A DNA stretch of 52,939 nt from an uncultured Bacteroidales bacterium (GTDB lineage Bacteria; Bacteroidota; Bacteroidia; Bacteroidales; Paludibacteraceae): positions 1 to 52,939 of the forward strand of contig ONQO01000006.1 of the NCBI GenBank assembly GCA_900319995.1. Reading direction: 5' to 3'. Below are positions 8,385 to 15,279 of the stretch, one piece after another. How positions within the stretch are numbered: the first letter of the stretch is position 1; each line of letters begins with the position of its first letter. Both the position numbers and the translations under genes were made by a program. The notes below the pieces were generated by a model that saw nothing but the letters and a program-made list of their open reading frames with translations, was not told the origin of the DNA and ran no database searches.

Positions 8385-8445
8385 CATGTTATTCTGTAAT
8401 AGCGACAAAAGCGAGCCGTAGCCCGCTTTTGTCGTATAACAACCA
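8385..8445 (-). terminator. Hairpin with a shared tail downstream of the DUF6249 gene
   Basis: A long inverted repeat pairs CGACAAAAGCGAGC with GCCCGCTTTTGTCG. Its tail, including the CTATTACAGAATAACA segment on the minus strand, is almost the same as that at 6594. It lies 20 bases after the stop codon of the DUF6249 gene and looks like a terminator, possibly from an expanded repeat family. Confidence 0.55.
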
Positions 8446-8464
8446 AAGTATGAAGATTTGGACG

Positions 8465-8884
8465 TTATTCTTCTTTCCAGTTATCCTCGGTCGGGTGTTG
8501 TTTCTTTGCAAGGCGCAATTCTACGAGGAATGAACATAACATTCCTATACCGACGCCAAAGGCAACTATCAGCCAAAAATAGATGCTTTTTGTACTAACA
8601 TCAGCCAGCCAGTCAATACCTGCTCCGAGACCTACCCCGAGCAACATGCAAGCGAAGCGAAGGTTACCGACATCAATCGTGCCGGGCTTTGGCGCTTTCT
8701 TCGGTTCGTCGATGAGCAACTTGGCCGTTTCCGGATCCGTCTTGTTCTCAATGATGAGTTGGCGGATTTCTTTCTCCAGCTGATTCTTTTTCATCTTTTT
8801 GAGAAAAACCATAACAACGACTACTATCGGTAAACCGAAACTAAAAATTATGGCTACTAAACCAAGGAAATTATCAGGTATCAT
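8465..8884 (-). CDS. DUF6249 membrane protein
   Basis: 139 residues. One transmembrane helix at the N-terminus (FLGLVAIIFSFGLPIVVVVM) is followed by a charged cytoplasmic segment with TDPETAKLLIDEPKK, then two hydrophobic helices (about 75-125) and a charged tail. This layout matches the DUF6249 proteins that accompany ECF sigma factors in Bacteroidales. It is the last gene of the operon sigma factor, small membrane protein, DUF6249. The association suggests a role in the same envelope response, but no biochemical function is known to me. Confidence 0.8.
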   Translation of the reverse strand: MIPDNFLGLVAIIFSFGLPIVVVVMVFLKKMKKNQLEKEIRQLIIENKTDPETAKLLIDEPKKAPKPGTIDVGNLRFACMLLGVGLGAGIDWLADVSTKSIYFWLIVAFGVGIGMLCSFLVELRLAKKQHPTEDNWKEE

Positions 8885-8975
8885 AATACTAAAAATTTTA
8901 ATTGTTTAACAATGTTTGTTTGGGGAGTTGACTAGTATGCTCCTCTATTTGTATGATACGCGGAGTGCGAAAAGG

Positions 8976-9226
8976 TTACACTTCCGGCGAGAAATAATGT
9001 AAACGTTGCGCAGCCAGAATAAGGATGGTGGCAATCGGCAGGGCGATACTCAGAACCCGTAATGGTTCCGGCATCTCTGGCATCCTAAAAGCTTTGCCCA
9101 TTTGCGCAAGGTCTTGAGGCGCAAGTCACGACGCACGGTGCGCATGACGGTAGCGTTGATATCTGCTATCGGCTGTTGGCGCTTGGCGCTCTCGCTTAAT
9201 AGTATGTCTAATTCTTGATCGGTCAT
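8976..9226 (-). pseudogene. Small single-pass membrane protein gene of the sigma factor operon, frameshifted
   Basis: The ATG at 9226 overlaps the sigma factor stop by four bases (ATGA), which argues for a real gene. It encodes a charged N-terminus (MTDQELDILLSESAKRQQPI) running to RKWAK, but that frame then continues LLGCQRCRNHYGF and stops at 9050. A different frame, one base out of step, continues AFRMPEMPEPLRVLSIALPI as a clear transmembrane helix, ILILAAQRLHYFSPEV, to a stop at 8976. Joined, the product is about 83 residues: a basic cytoplasmic part and one membrane helix, the form expected between an ECF sigma factor and DUF6249. The shift falls near 9085-9100. It may be a true mutation, a sequencing error, or programmed shifting. 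Alternatively the second part starts separately at an ATG (9101) as a 41-residue peptide. Confidence 0.6.
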
Positions 9227-9753
9227 GATTGCATTTTCCTTTTTATTCGTTCGCGTATGCGGAACATACGCACTTTAATATTGTTTTCCGTCTGTCCGAG
9301 ACGTTGTGCGATAGTTTGCAGGGAGATGGATTCGTAATAATGCCATTGGATGATTTGCCGGTCGGTATCGGGCAGTTGGGTGATTGCTTTTTCCAATGCT
9401 TGTAACTGCAGCTCTCTCTGCTCGTTGTATTCTTCATTCGGAGGGTCTATGTTCTCATCCAGCGGATCTGTCTGCCGTCGTTTCTCTTTCTCCATTAGCC
9501 GTAATGCAATATGATTGGCAATGATGGTCACCCATGCTCCGAAGTTCTCGCCCCGCCAATTATCCAATTGCCGAAACGCCTGAATAAAAGCCATTTGTGT
9601 TACTTCTTGGGCATTTTCATCGTCTTTCATGAGGCGCAAAGCCGCTCCATAGACCTGCGAAGTGTACCGCTTCATCAGCGTCTCGAAAGCACGTGCGTTG
9701 CTATCATGCAACACCTCGCGTATTAGTTCTATGTCAGTCGGACGAAAAGCCAT
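9223..9753 (-). CDS. RNA polymerase sigma factor, sigma-70 family (ECF type)
   Basis: 176 residues. Region 2 spans about 18-88, with the core-binding segment LMKDDENAQEVTQMAFIQAF and the -10-binding part GAWVTIIANHIALRLMEKEK. A short acidic linker follows, then region 4 (about 120-170) with the helix-turn-helix SLQTIAQRLGQTENNIKVRM. It lacks regions 1 and 3, as ECF factors do. The stop overlaps the next small gene by four bases. The product of that gene and DUF6249 are the likely membrane partners, and no classical anti-sigma domain is present. Confidence 0.93.
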   Translation of the reverse strand: MAFRPTDIELIREVLHDSNARAFETLMKRYTSQVYGAALRLMKDDENAQEVTQMAFIQAFRQLDNWRGENFGAWVTIIANHIALRLMEKEKRRQTDPLDENIDPPNEEYNEQRELQLQALEKAITQLPDTDRQIIQWHYYESISLQTIAQRLGQTENNIKVRMFRIRERIKRKMQS

Positions 9754-9821
9754 GTCTATCTATATGATTCGGAAATTGCCCAAAGGTTACAGCATTTAAT
9801 GCGTTTTTTCAAAAATTTGTG

Positions 9822-9853
9822 CAAAGATATAGCTTTTTATGGAAATATGCAAA
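9822..9853 (-). promoter_or_regulatory. Bacteroidota promoter of the ECF sigma operon
   Basis: Minus-strand -33 TTTG (9853-9850), a 20-bp spacer, and -7 TATCTTTG (9829-9822), about 70 bases before the sigma factor start. No second, ECF-type autoregulatory promoter was recognised. Confidence 0.75.
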
Positions 9854-9920
9854 TCAATTGTTGATTTTTTATCTATAGTTGGAACAATGTTGGAAAGGAG
9901 ACGGGAATACACTGGTGTCC

Positions 9921-10077
9921 TTTTTATCGACCATGATGGTCGATGCTCTCAATAAAAGACACAAGCTAAGCTCGAAAAAATGACACAAGTTATGTGCCTT
10001 TTTTATCGACCATATATGGTCGATGCTCTCAATAAAAGACACAAGCTAAGCTCGAAAAAAGACACAAGCTAAGCTCG
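9921..10077. repeat. 60-bp direct repeat with an inner palindrome, two full copies and a partial third
   Basis: Copies at 9921-9980 and 10000-10060 share a palindrome with arms ATCGACCAT/ATGGTCGAT (centre G in copy one, AT in copy two), then GCTCTCAATAAAAGACAC, then AAGCTAAGCTCG and an A-run. The last part, GACACAAGCTAAGCTCG, appears a third time at 10061-10077. The palindromes are not followed by T-runs, so they are not ordinary terminators. Confidence 0.85.
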
Positions 10078-10555
10078 CACGCCTAACGAGCAAAAAGGAG
10101 AAGAAATTATTCGCTTGCGGAACTGGCGAACACAGGACACCGAGGGGCGGTTTGGGGAAGGGTAAGCATGCCGAGAGTTGAAGGGAATGGATGCTACAAT
10201 GGGATTTCGGACGCATGGAAAGATGAAGCAAGAATCTTTTTTTTGTGCCCAATAGGGATGAAAAGTATATTATATATAAATATATAATATAGTATAAGAG
10301 TAACGAAAAAGTGCTCAAACTATAGTCTGAGAGTACGGCGACATACCTCTGAGAGTACGGCAACGTACCTTATATGGTCTAGGTATGGTATAGATATGGT
10401 CTAGGTATGGTCTAGTATTGGCAGGTACGAGTCTTGTGGTAGGTGTGGTAAAAGTTAGTGATTCGTTTATGTGCGTGTTTTTAAAAGGCAAAATAGTGCA
10501 TAAGCGGACAAAATCTACCAAATAACGTGTTTTTTTTATTTTTCTTGCAAAAAAA
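10078..10555. other. Gene-free interval with tandem repeats before rplM
   Basis: No open frame here has coding character; the longest minus-strand frame (10046-10363) crosses the repeats and matches nothing I know. A 22-bp unit beginning CTGAGAGTACGGC occurs twice at 10327-10370. An 11-bp unit TATGGTCTAGG occurs four times with small changes at 10373-10416. An AT-only stretch lies near 10266-10291. Confidence 0.7.
10327..10416. repeat. 22-bp x2 followed by 11-bp x4 tandem repeats
   Basis: Two 22-bp units (10327-10348, 10349-10370) and four 11-bp units (10373, 10384, 10395, 10406) lie side by side. Both periods are multiples of 11. Confidence 0.9.
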
Positions 10556-10587
10556 TTTGGTCATGTCAAAAAAAAGTAGTAATTTTG
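10556..10587 (+). promoter_or_regulatory. Strong promoter of the rplM-rpsI ribosomal protein genes
   Basis: -33 TTTG (10556-10559), 20-bp spacer, -7 TAATTTTG (10580-10587). The block TTTGGTCATGTCAAAAA around the -33 element recurs almost exactly at both tRNA promoters in the window. A leader of about 145 bases follows, with a GTGTG/CACAC hairpin near 10607-10619 and an 8-bp repeat (AGTAACAA) at 10675-10695. It could be an autoregulated r-protein leader. Confidence 0.85.
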
Positions 10588-10743
10588 CAGGCTTTTTCGC
10601 GTGAATGTGTGTAACACACGCTTAAAAGCATAAGAAATAATAATTATTAATCGCCGGACTGGGCAGTGAGTTGAAGTAACAAAGTAACAAAGTACGGAAA
10701 CCGTAAAGATGTCTGTCGGTTCGGTCTAAAACAAACAACATTA

Positions 10744-11199
10744 ATGGAATTTAACAGTTACAAAACAGCATCGGTAAACAAAACGACTGCGAAGAAAGAG
10801 TGGGTCGTAATTGATGCTGAGGGCCAGATTCTTGGTCGTATGTGCACGAAGGTAGCCAAGCTCCTCCGTGGTAAGTACAAACCGTCGTTCACGCCAAATG
10901 TGGATTGTGGAGACAATGTAATCATCGTGAATGCCGACAAAGTTCAATTGACCGGCAACAAATGGAACGACCGCGTATATGTACGCTACACAGGTTTCCC
11001 CGGTGGTCAACGTGAGTTTACTCCGGCTGATTTGATGGCCAAAGGAGCAGACAAACTCGTTCGCAAAGTAGTAAAAGGCATGCTGCCGAAGAACCGCCTT
11101 GGCGCTCGTCAGATCAACAATCTGTACATCTTCGCCGGTGCAGAGCACAATATGCAAGCACAACAACCGAAAGTAATTGATATTAACACCCTGAAATAA
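10744..11199 (+). CDS. rplM: 50S ribosomal protein L13
   Basis: 151 residues, full length. Conserved L13 features are visible: WVVIDAEGQILGRMCTKVAK, NVDCGDNVIIVNADKVQLTG, the RVYVRYTGFPGG segment and GMLPKNRLGARQINNLYIFA. L13 binds 23S rRNA early in assembly of the large subunit. It is followed after 8 bases by rpsI, the usual pairing in bacteria. A long leader upstream suggests control at RNA level. Confidence 0.98.
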   Translation: MEFNSYKTASVNKTTAKKEWVVIDAEGQILGRMCTKVAKLLRGKYKPSFTPNVDCGDNVIIVNADKVQLTGNKWNDRVYVRYTGFPGGQREFTPADLMAKGADKLVRKVVKGMLPKNRLGARQINNLYIFAGAEHNMQAQQPKVIDINTLK

Positions 11200-11207
11200 T
11201 AGAAGAT

Positions 11208-11594
11208 ATGGAAACAGTTAATGCATTAGGACGTCGTAAAGAGGCAGTAGCCCGCGTTTACGTAAATGAAGGTGCCGGCAAAATCGTTATCAACGGTCGC
11301 GACATCGAGACTTATTTCCCGTCTTCTATTCTGCGCTACATCGTACTCCAGCCGCTCAACAAGCTCGGCGTTGCAGAGAAATACGATATCAAGGTAACGC
11401 TTGACGGTGGTGGATTCAAAGGTCAGGCAGAGGCATTGCGTTTGGCAATCGCCCGTGCTTTGGTAAAGATTAATCCGGAAGACAAGGCTGCCTTGAAGGC
11501 AGAAGGCTTCATGACTCGTGACGCTCGTGAGGTAGAGCGTAAGAAACCCGGTCAACCGAAGGCTCGTAAGCACTTCCAGTTCAGCAAACGTTAA
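11208..11594 (+). CDS. rpsI: 30S ribosomal protein S9
   Basis: 128 residues. It starts METVNALGRRKEAVARVYVN and ends with the basic tail KKPGQPKARKHFQFSKR, whose terminal Lys-Arg reaches the P-site tRNA in the ribosome. The conserved GGGFKGQAEALRLAIARALV segment is intact. It is co-transcribed with rplM. The gap of 262 bases to rpsB contains a strong hairpin. Confidence 0.98.
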   Translation: METVNALGRRKEAVARVYVNEGAGKIVINGRDIETYFPSSILRYIVLQPLNKLGVAEKYDIKVTLDGGGFKGQAEALRLAIARALVKINPEDKAALKAEGFMTRDAREVERKKPGQPKARKHFQFSKR

Positions 11595-11614
11595 GCGAAC
11601 GAGGAACAAATCCA

Positions 11615-11654
11615 AACTGTGTGGACTTTTCATAATGAAAATTACCACACAGTT
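11615..11654 (+). promoter_or_regulatory. Strong hairpin between rpsI and rpsB
   Basis: A two-part stem: AACTGTGTGG (11615-11624) with CCACACAGTT (11645-11654), enclosing TTTTCA/TGAAAA around TAA. CGAGGAACAAA and TTTGTTCG outside it may extend the stem. No T-run follows, so it is more likely an RNA structure (processing or r-protein binding) than a terminator. Confidence 0.55.
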
Positions 11655-11664
11655 GTCTTTGTTC

Positions 11665-11690
11665 GTTAAATGGTTAAATAGTTAAAATGG
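11665..11690 (+). repeat. 8-bp tandem array upstream of rpsB
   Basis: Three units related to GTTAAATG. Further on, at 11819-11846, CTAACAG, CCAACAG and CTAATAG form a 7-bp array that ends just before the rpsB start codon. Confidence 0.65.
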
Positions 11691-11856
11691 TTTTCTTTTC
11701 AAGAAAACGTTAAACGGTTAGCCATGCGTGCGTATTATTTAAGGAACGTGCGTGTACGCGAGCAGAGATGAACGGAAATTAACTTTATATTTAACAATTA
11801 ATTAATCGGGCAAAAAAGCTAACAGCCAACAGCTAATAGCCCAAAAACAAAAAACA

Positions 11857-12714
11857 ATGAGAACAAATTTTGATCAATTGTTGGAGGCCGGCGCACATTT
11901 TGGCCACCTCAAACGCAAATGGAATCCCGCCATGGCTCCTTACATCTACATGGAGCGTAATGGTATTCACATCATCGACCTGAACAAGACAGCCCTCAAA
12001 ATCGAAGAGGCAGCAGAGGCGCTCAAGAATCTTGCACGTAGTGGTCGCAAAGTGCTGTTTGTAGGCACGAAGAAACAAGCTCAAGAAGTAGTAGCAGCAC
12101 GTGCACAGGAAGTGGGCATGCCTTATATTACCGAGCGTTGGGCTGGTGGTATGCTTACCAACTTCCCCACCATTCGTAAGGCAGTCAAGAAAATGAGTCA
12201 GATAGACAAGATGACGAGCGACGGTACGTTGGATAACGTGTCCAAACGCGAGAAACTGCAAATTGCCCGTCAGCGTGAGAAACTGGAGAAGAACCTCGGT
12301 TCTATCGCCGACATGACTCGTCTTCCGAGCGCCGTATTCGTAGTGGACGTCATCAAAGAGAAAATAGCCGTAGCAGAGGCAAACCGTCTCGGAATCCCTG
12401 TATTCGGAATCGTTGATACGAACTCCAACCCGAACAATATTGACTTTGTAATCCCCGCCAATGACGATGCGACCAAGGCTATTGACGTTATCCTCGGCGC
12501 AGTATGCGATGCCATCAAAGAGGGTCTTGAGGAGCGTAAAGTAGAGAAGGCTGACGAGAATGCGGCAGAAGCCCAAGCAGCAGAGGAAGCACCGGCTCCC
12601 AAAGAGCGCCGTCAGCGTATCCGCAAAGCCGCTCCCAAAGCAGAGGCAGAGAAAGTAGCAGAGGCGAAAGCTCCTGAAGCTAAAGAAGAGCCGAAAGCAG
12701 AGGAGGCAGAGTAA
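11857..12714 (+). CDS. rpsB: 30S ribosomal protein S2
   Basis: 285 residues. The S2 core is complete: LLEAGAHFGHLKRKWNPAMA, the FVGTKKQAQEVV segment, ERWAGGMLTNFPTIRKAVKK and the IPVFGIVDTNSNPNNIDFVI region. The last 50 or so residues are an Ala/Glu/Lys-rich extension, common in Bacteroidota S2 and probably disordered. It precedes tsf, the conserved order. The stop codon TAA is itself part of the 7-bp array that fills the gap to tsf. Confidence 0.98.
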   Translation: MRTNFDQLLEAGAHFGHLKRKWNPAMAPYIYMERNGIHIIDLNKTALKIEEAAEALKNLARSGRKVLFVGTKKQAQEVVAARAQEVGMPYITERWAGGMLTNFPTIRKAVKKMSQIDKMTSDGTLDNVSKREKLQIARQREKLEKNLGSIADMTRLPSAVFVVDVIKEKIAVAEANRLGIPVFGIVDTNSNPNNIDFVIPANDDATKAIDVILGAVCDAIKEGLEERKVEKADENAAEAQAAEEAPAPKERRQRIRKAAPKAEAEKVAEAKAPEAKEEPKAEEAE

Positions 12715-12747
12715 TTGATAATTGATAATTGATAATTGAGAATTGAT
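12713..12747 (+). repeat. 7-bp tandem array, five units, forming the whole rpsB-tsf spacer
   Basis: Five AATTGAT units (the fourth is AATTGAG), beginning within the rpsB stop codon and ending one base before the tsf ATG at 12749. Confidence 0.95.
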
Positions 12748-12748
12748 T

Positions 12749-13741
12749 ATGGCTGTAACATTAGCAGATATAAAGAAATTGCGTGACATCACCGGTGCCG
12801 GTATGATGGACGTAAAGAAAGCCCTTGAAGAAGCAAACGGCGATTTCGAAGTAGCCAAAGATCTTCTCCGCAAACGCGGTCAGGCTATCGCAGCAAAGCG
12901 TAGCGACCGTGAGGCCTCGGAAGGTTGCGTACTGGCTAAAGTGAAAGACGGTTTCGGCGCCATCGTTGGCGTTAAGTGCGAAACCGACTTCGTTGCCAAG
13001 AACGAAGACTTCGTTGGCATGGTTAAACTCATTTTGGATGCTGCTTTGGATAACAAAGTACGTACTCAGGAAGAGCTTAAGAATCTCAAAATCGGTAACT
13101 TTACCGTGGCAGAGATTATCACCGAGCGTTCCGGCGTAACGGGTGAGAAGATGGAGTTGGCAGACTATGCATGCCTTGAGGCACCCGTCGTAGATGCGTA
13201 CAACCACCTTGGCAACAAGCTGAGTTCGCTCGTAGCGGCAGAGGCTGGTGCAGACCAAGAGACCGTTCACGGCATCAGCATGCAAGTAGCCGCAATGAGC
13301 CCGATTGCTCTTGACGCAGATCACGTATCCGAGGACGTTAAGAAACATGAGCTCGAAGTAGCTATCGAGAAGACCAAACAGGACGAGATCACCAAGGCTA
13401 TTGAGAACGCATTGCGTAAAGCCGGTTTGAATCCTGCTCATTGCGATAGCGACGATCACATTGCGTCCAACACCACAAAGGGCTGGTTGACCGAGGAACA
13501 AGCACAAATTGCTCGCGATATACGTGTGAACGTAGCGAAAGAGGCAGAGGCTAACCTCGCTAATCAAGCTAAGAAGATTGAGATGATTGCGCAAGGACGT
13601 CTTGGCAAATTCCTGAAAGAAAATACTCTCGTTGAGCAACAGTATATTATGAGCGAGTCCAAAGAACTTGTGAAGGATGTACTCAAAGCCAAAGGCGTAG
13701 TAATCACCGACTTCCGCCGCATCACCCTCGCCGCAGAGTAA
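12749..13741 (+). CDS. tsf: Translation elongation factor Ts
   Basis: 330 residues, the longer form usual in Bacteroidota. The ATG at 12749 fits the family start MAVTLADIKKLRDITGAGMM; an in-frame TTG six bases earlier lies inside the repeat array. The N-terminal UBA-like domain, DVKKALEEANGDFEVAKDLL and KCETDFVAKNEDF are conserved. EF-Ts exchanges GDP for GTP on EF-Tu. There is no Shine-Dalgarno sequence, because the repeat occupies that place. The stop overlaps the next gene by one base (TAATG). Confidence 0.97.
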   Translation: MAVTLADIKKLRDITGAGMMDVKKALEEANGDFEVAKDLLRKRGQAIAAKRSDREASEGCVLAKVKDGFGAIVGVKCETDFVAKNEDFVGMVKLILDAALDNKVRTQEELKNLKIGNFTVAEIITERSGVTGEKMELADYACLEAPVVDAYNHLGNKLSSLVAAEAGADQETVHGISMQVAAMSPIALDADHVSEDVKKHELEVAIEKTKQDEITKAIENALRKAGLNPAHCDSDDHIASNTTKGWLTEEQAQIARDIRVNVAKEAEANLANQAKKIEMIAQGRLGKFLKENTLVEQQYIMSESKELVKDVLKAKGVVITDFRRITLAAE

Positions 13742-15279
13742 TGGAAAAAGCAAGCAAAATAAAAATTGCGAAATGTTTAGGATGGGGAGCGCTAATTATA
13801 GTGCTCCTCTTCACTTTGGTATTGTTAATCGCGTCTCCGATAGCTCGTCATTTGGTTAATACCAAGGGCATGGACTGGGTTGGACGCGAGTTGCATGTGG
13901 AAAGCGTCCTCATTAATCCTTTCTCAGGAGGAGTGACATTAAAAGGTTTCTCATGCAAGGAGCAGGACGGAGAGACGGACTTTATCGCTTTTGACCAACT
14001 CCATGTCCGTGTGGCATATCCGCTGTTGTTGGCTAAAGACGTGAAAATAAGGACGATACGATTGGATGGATTTGACGGTCAAGTCCTCAAGTATGACAGT
14101 TGTCTGAATTTCTCGGACATCGTCAATCGTTTTACAGAACCGGCAGATACAACGGAGAAAGACAGTACGGCCAGTGGATGGAAGGTAGGCATCGGAGATA
14201 TCCGCATCAGCAACAGTACTGTCCGTTATCACGATATAGAGAAGAACAAACAATGGCAGATAGAAGATATATCACTCAATATCCCGGGTTTGTATTTCGA
14301 CAACAAGAAAACCAAAGCCGGTCTTGAGTTCGGCCTTGCCTCCGGCGGACAAGTAGGCGTCAAAGCAGGTTACCGTATGAAATCAGGGCTGTATGATGTT
14401 GAATTGGCTCTTCAAGACGTACATACGGATGTGCTGATGCCTCTATTGGAAGATTATCTGAAAGACAAAGAGATAGCTGCGATAGTGAATGGAAACTTGC
14501 AAGTAGCCGGCGATTTGGCAAATATCCAAGATATCCGTTATGGTGGTAATCTCACATTGAGTGACGTGCAGTTCGTTGACAAATCCGGAACACACGAATG
14601 GCGTTACAATCTGAAGAGTGTGCAAGTCTCCGGCAGTAATCTGACAACTGACGGTATTACTCGTCTTTCTTTGGATGCCGTAACGGAGACAGGCGGAACG
14701 TTGAGTGGTTCGCTGACCGGAGATTTGGATTTGGCAAAGCGGGACACGAAAATCAGTATGCAAATGCGCGGAATCAATATAGCGGAATTCGATGCTTTAT
14801 GCCGTAACTACACCGGCTATCCGATTGAGCAAGGAATGCTTCTGTTGGACAGTAAGATAGATGTCATATCCGGTCAGATGAAGGGTAATAACCGAATAGA
14901 GATAGACCATCCCCGCATCGGCAAAAAAGAGCGCGGAACGAAAGCTCCGTACAGAAATGTGCCGGTACGTATGGGTTTCATGACACTAACGTCCTCGAAA
15001 GATATGATATTGCTGGACGTTCCCGTTACCGGAGATGCGAACAATCCTAAATTCAGTTTCCGCAAGGTAGTAAGTCGCGCATTGCTGAAAGTGTTCTTCG
15101 GACCTCTGATGGGACTCAAAGACCGTGACAAGTCCATCACAGAAGAGGAACTTCGTGAGATGCAGAAGTTGTTGGGAGAAGATTCGGAGTTATTCGGTCA
15201 GGACTCTGTGCATGAGGTCTCTGCAAACATCGCACCGTCCGCAAACGGGAGCGTCGTTCTCCCCGAAATAAGCAAGTAG
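13741..15279 (+). CDS. AsmA-like / DUF748 inner-membrane protein
   Basis: 512 residues. One N-terminal transmembrane helix (about 13-33) is followed by a large periplasmic beta-rich part typical of DUF748/AsmA proteins, bridge-like proteins implicated in lipid transport across the envelope in other bacteria. Recognisable segments are GRELHVESVLINPFSGGVTL, then LDAVTETGGTLSGSLTGDLD and MTLTSSKDMILLDVPVTGDA, followed by PKFSFRKVVSRALLKVFFGP. The start shares one base with the tsf stop, so translation may be coupled. Its last 90 bases overlap recQ on the other strand, a tail-to-tail coding overlap. Confidence 0.8.
   Translation: MEKASKIKIAKCLGWGALIIVLLFTLVLLIASPIARHLVNTKGMDWVGRELHVESVLINPFSGGVTLKGFSCKEQDGETDFIAFDQLHVRVAYPLLLAKDVKIRTIRLDGFDGQVLKYDSCLNFSDIVNRFTEPADTTEKDSTASGWKVGIGDIRISNSTVRYHDIEKNKQWQIEDISLNIPGLYFDNKKTKAGLEFGLASGGQVGVKAGYRMKSGLYDVELALQDVHTDVLMPLLEDYLKDKEIAAIVNGNLQVAGDLANIQDIRYGGNLTLSDVQFVDKSGTHEWRYNLKSVQVSGSNLTTDGITRLSLDAVTETGGTLSGSLTGDLDLAKRDTKISMQMRGINIAEFDALCRNYTGYPIEQGMLLLDSKIDVISGQMKGNNRIEIDHPRIGKKERGTKAPYRNVPVRMGFMTLTSSKDMILLDVPVTGDANNPKFSFRKVVSRALLKVFFGPLMGLKDRDKSITEEELREMQKLLGEDSELFGQDSVHEVSANIAPSANGSVVLPEISK

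Noticed and set aside
10266-10291. Possible replication origin in the AT-only stretch
   Set aside because: There is no DnaA box cluster and no dnaA, dnaN or rep gene nearby.
10046-10363. Minus-strand open frame of 105 codons in the gap before rplM
   Set aside because: It crosses the 60-bp and 22-bp repeats, has no protein-like pattern and lacks a promoter.
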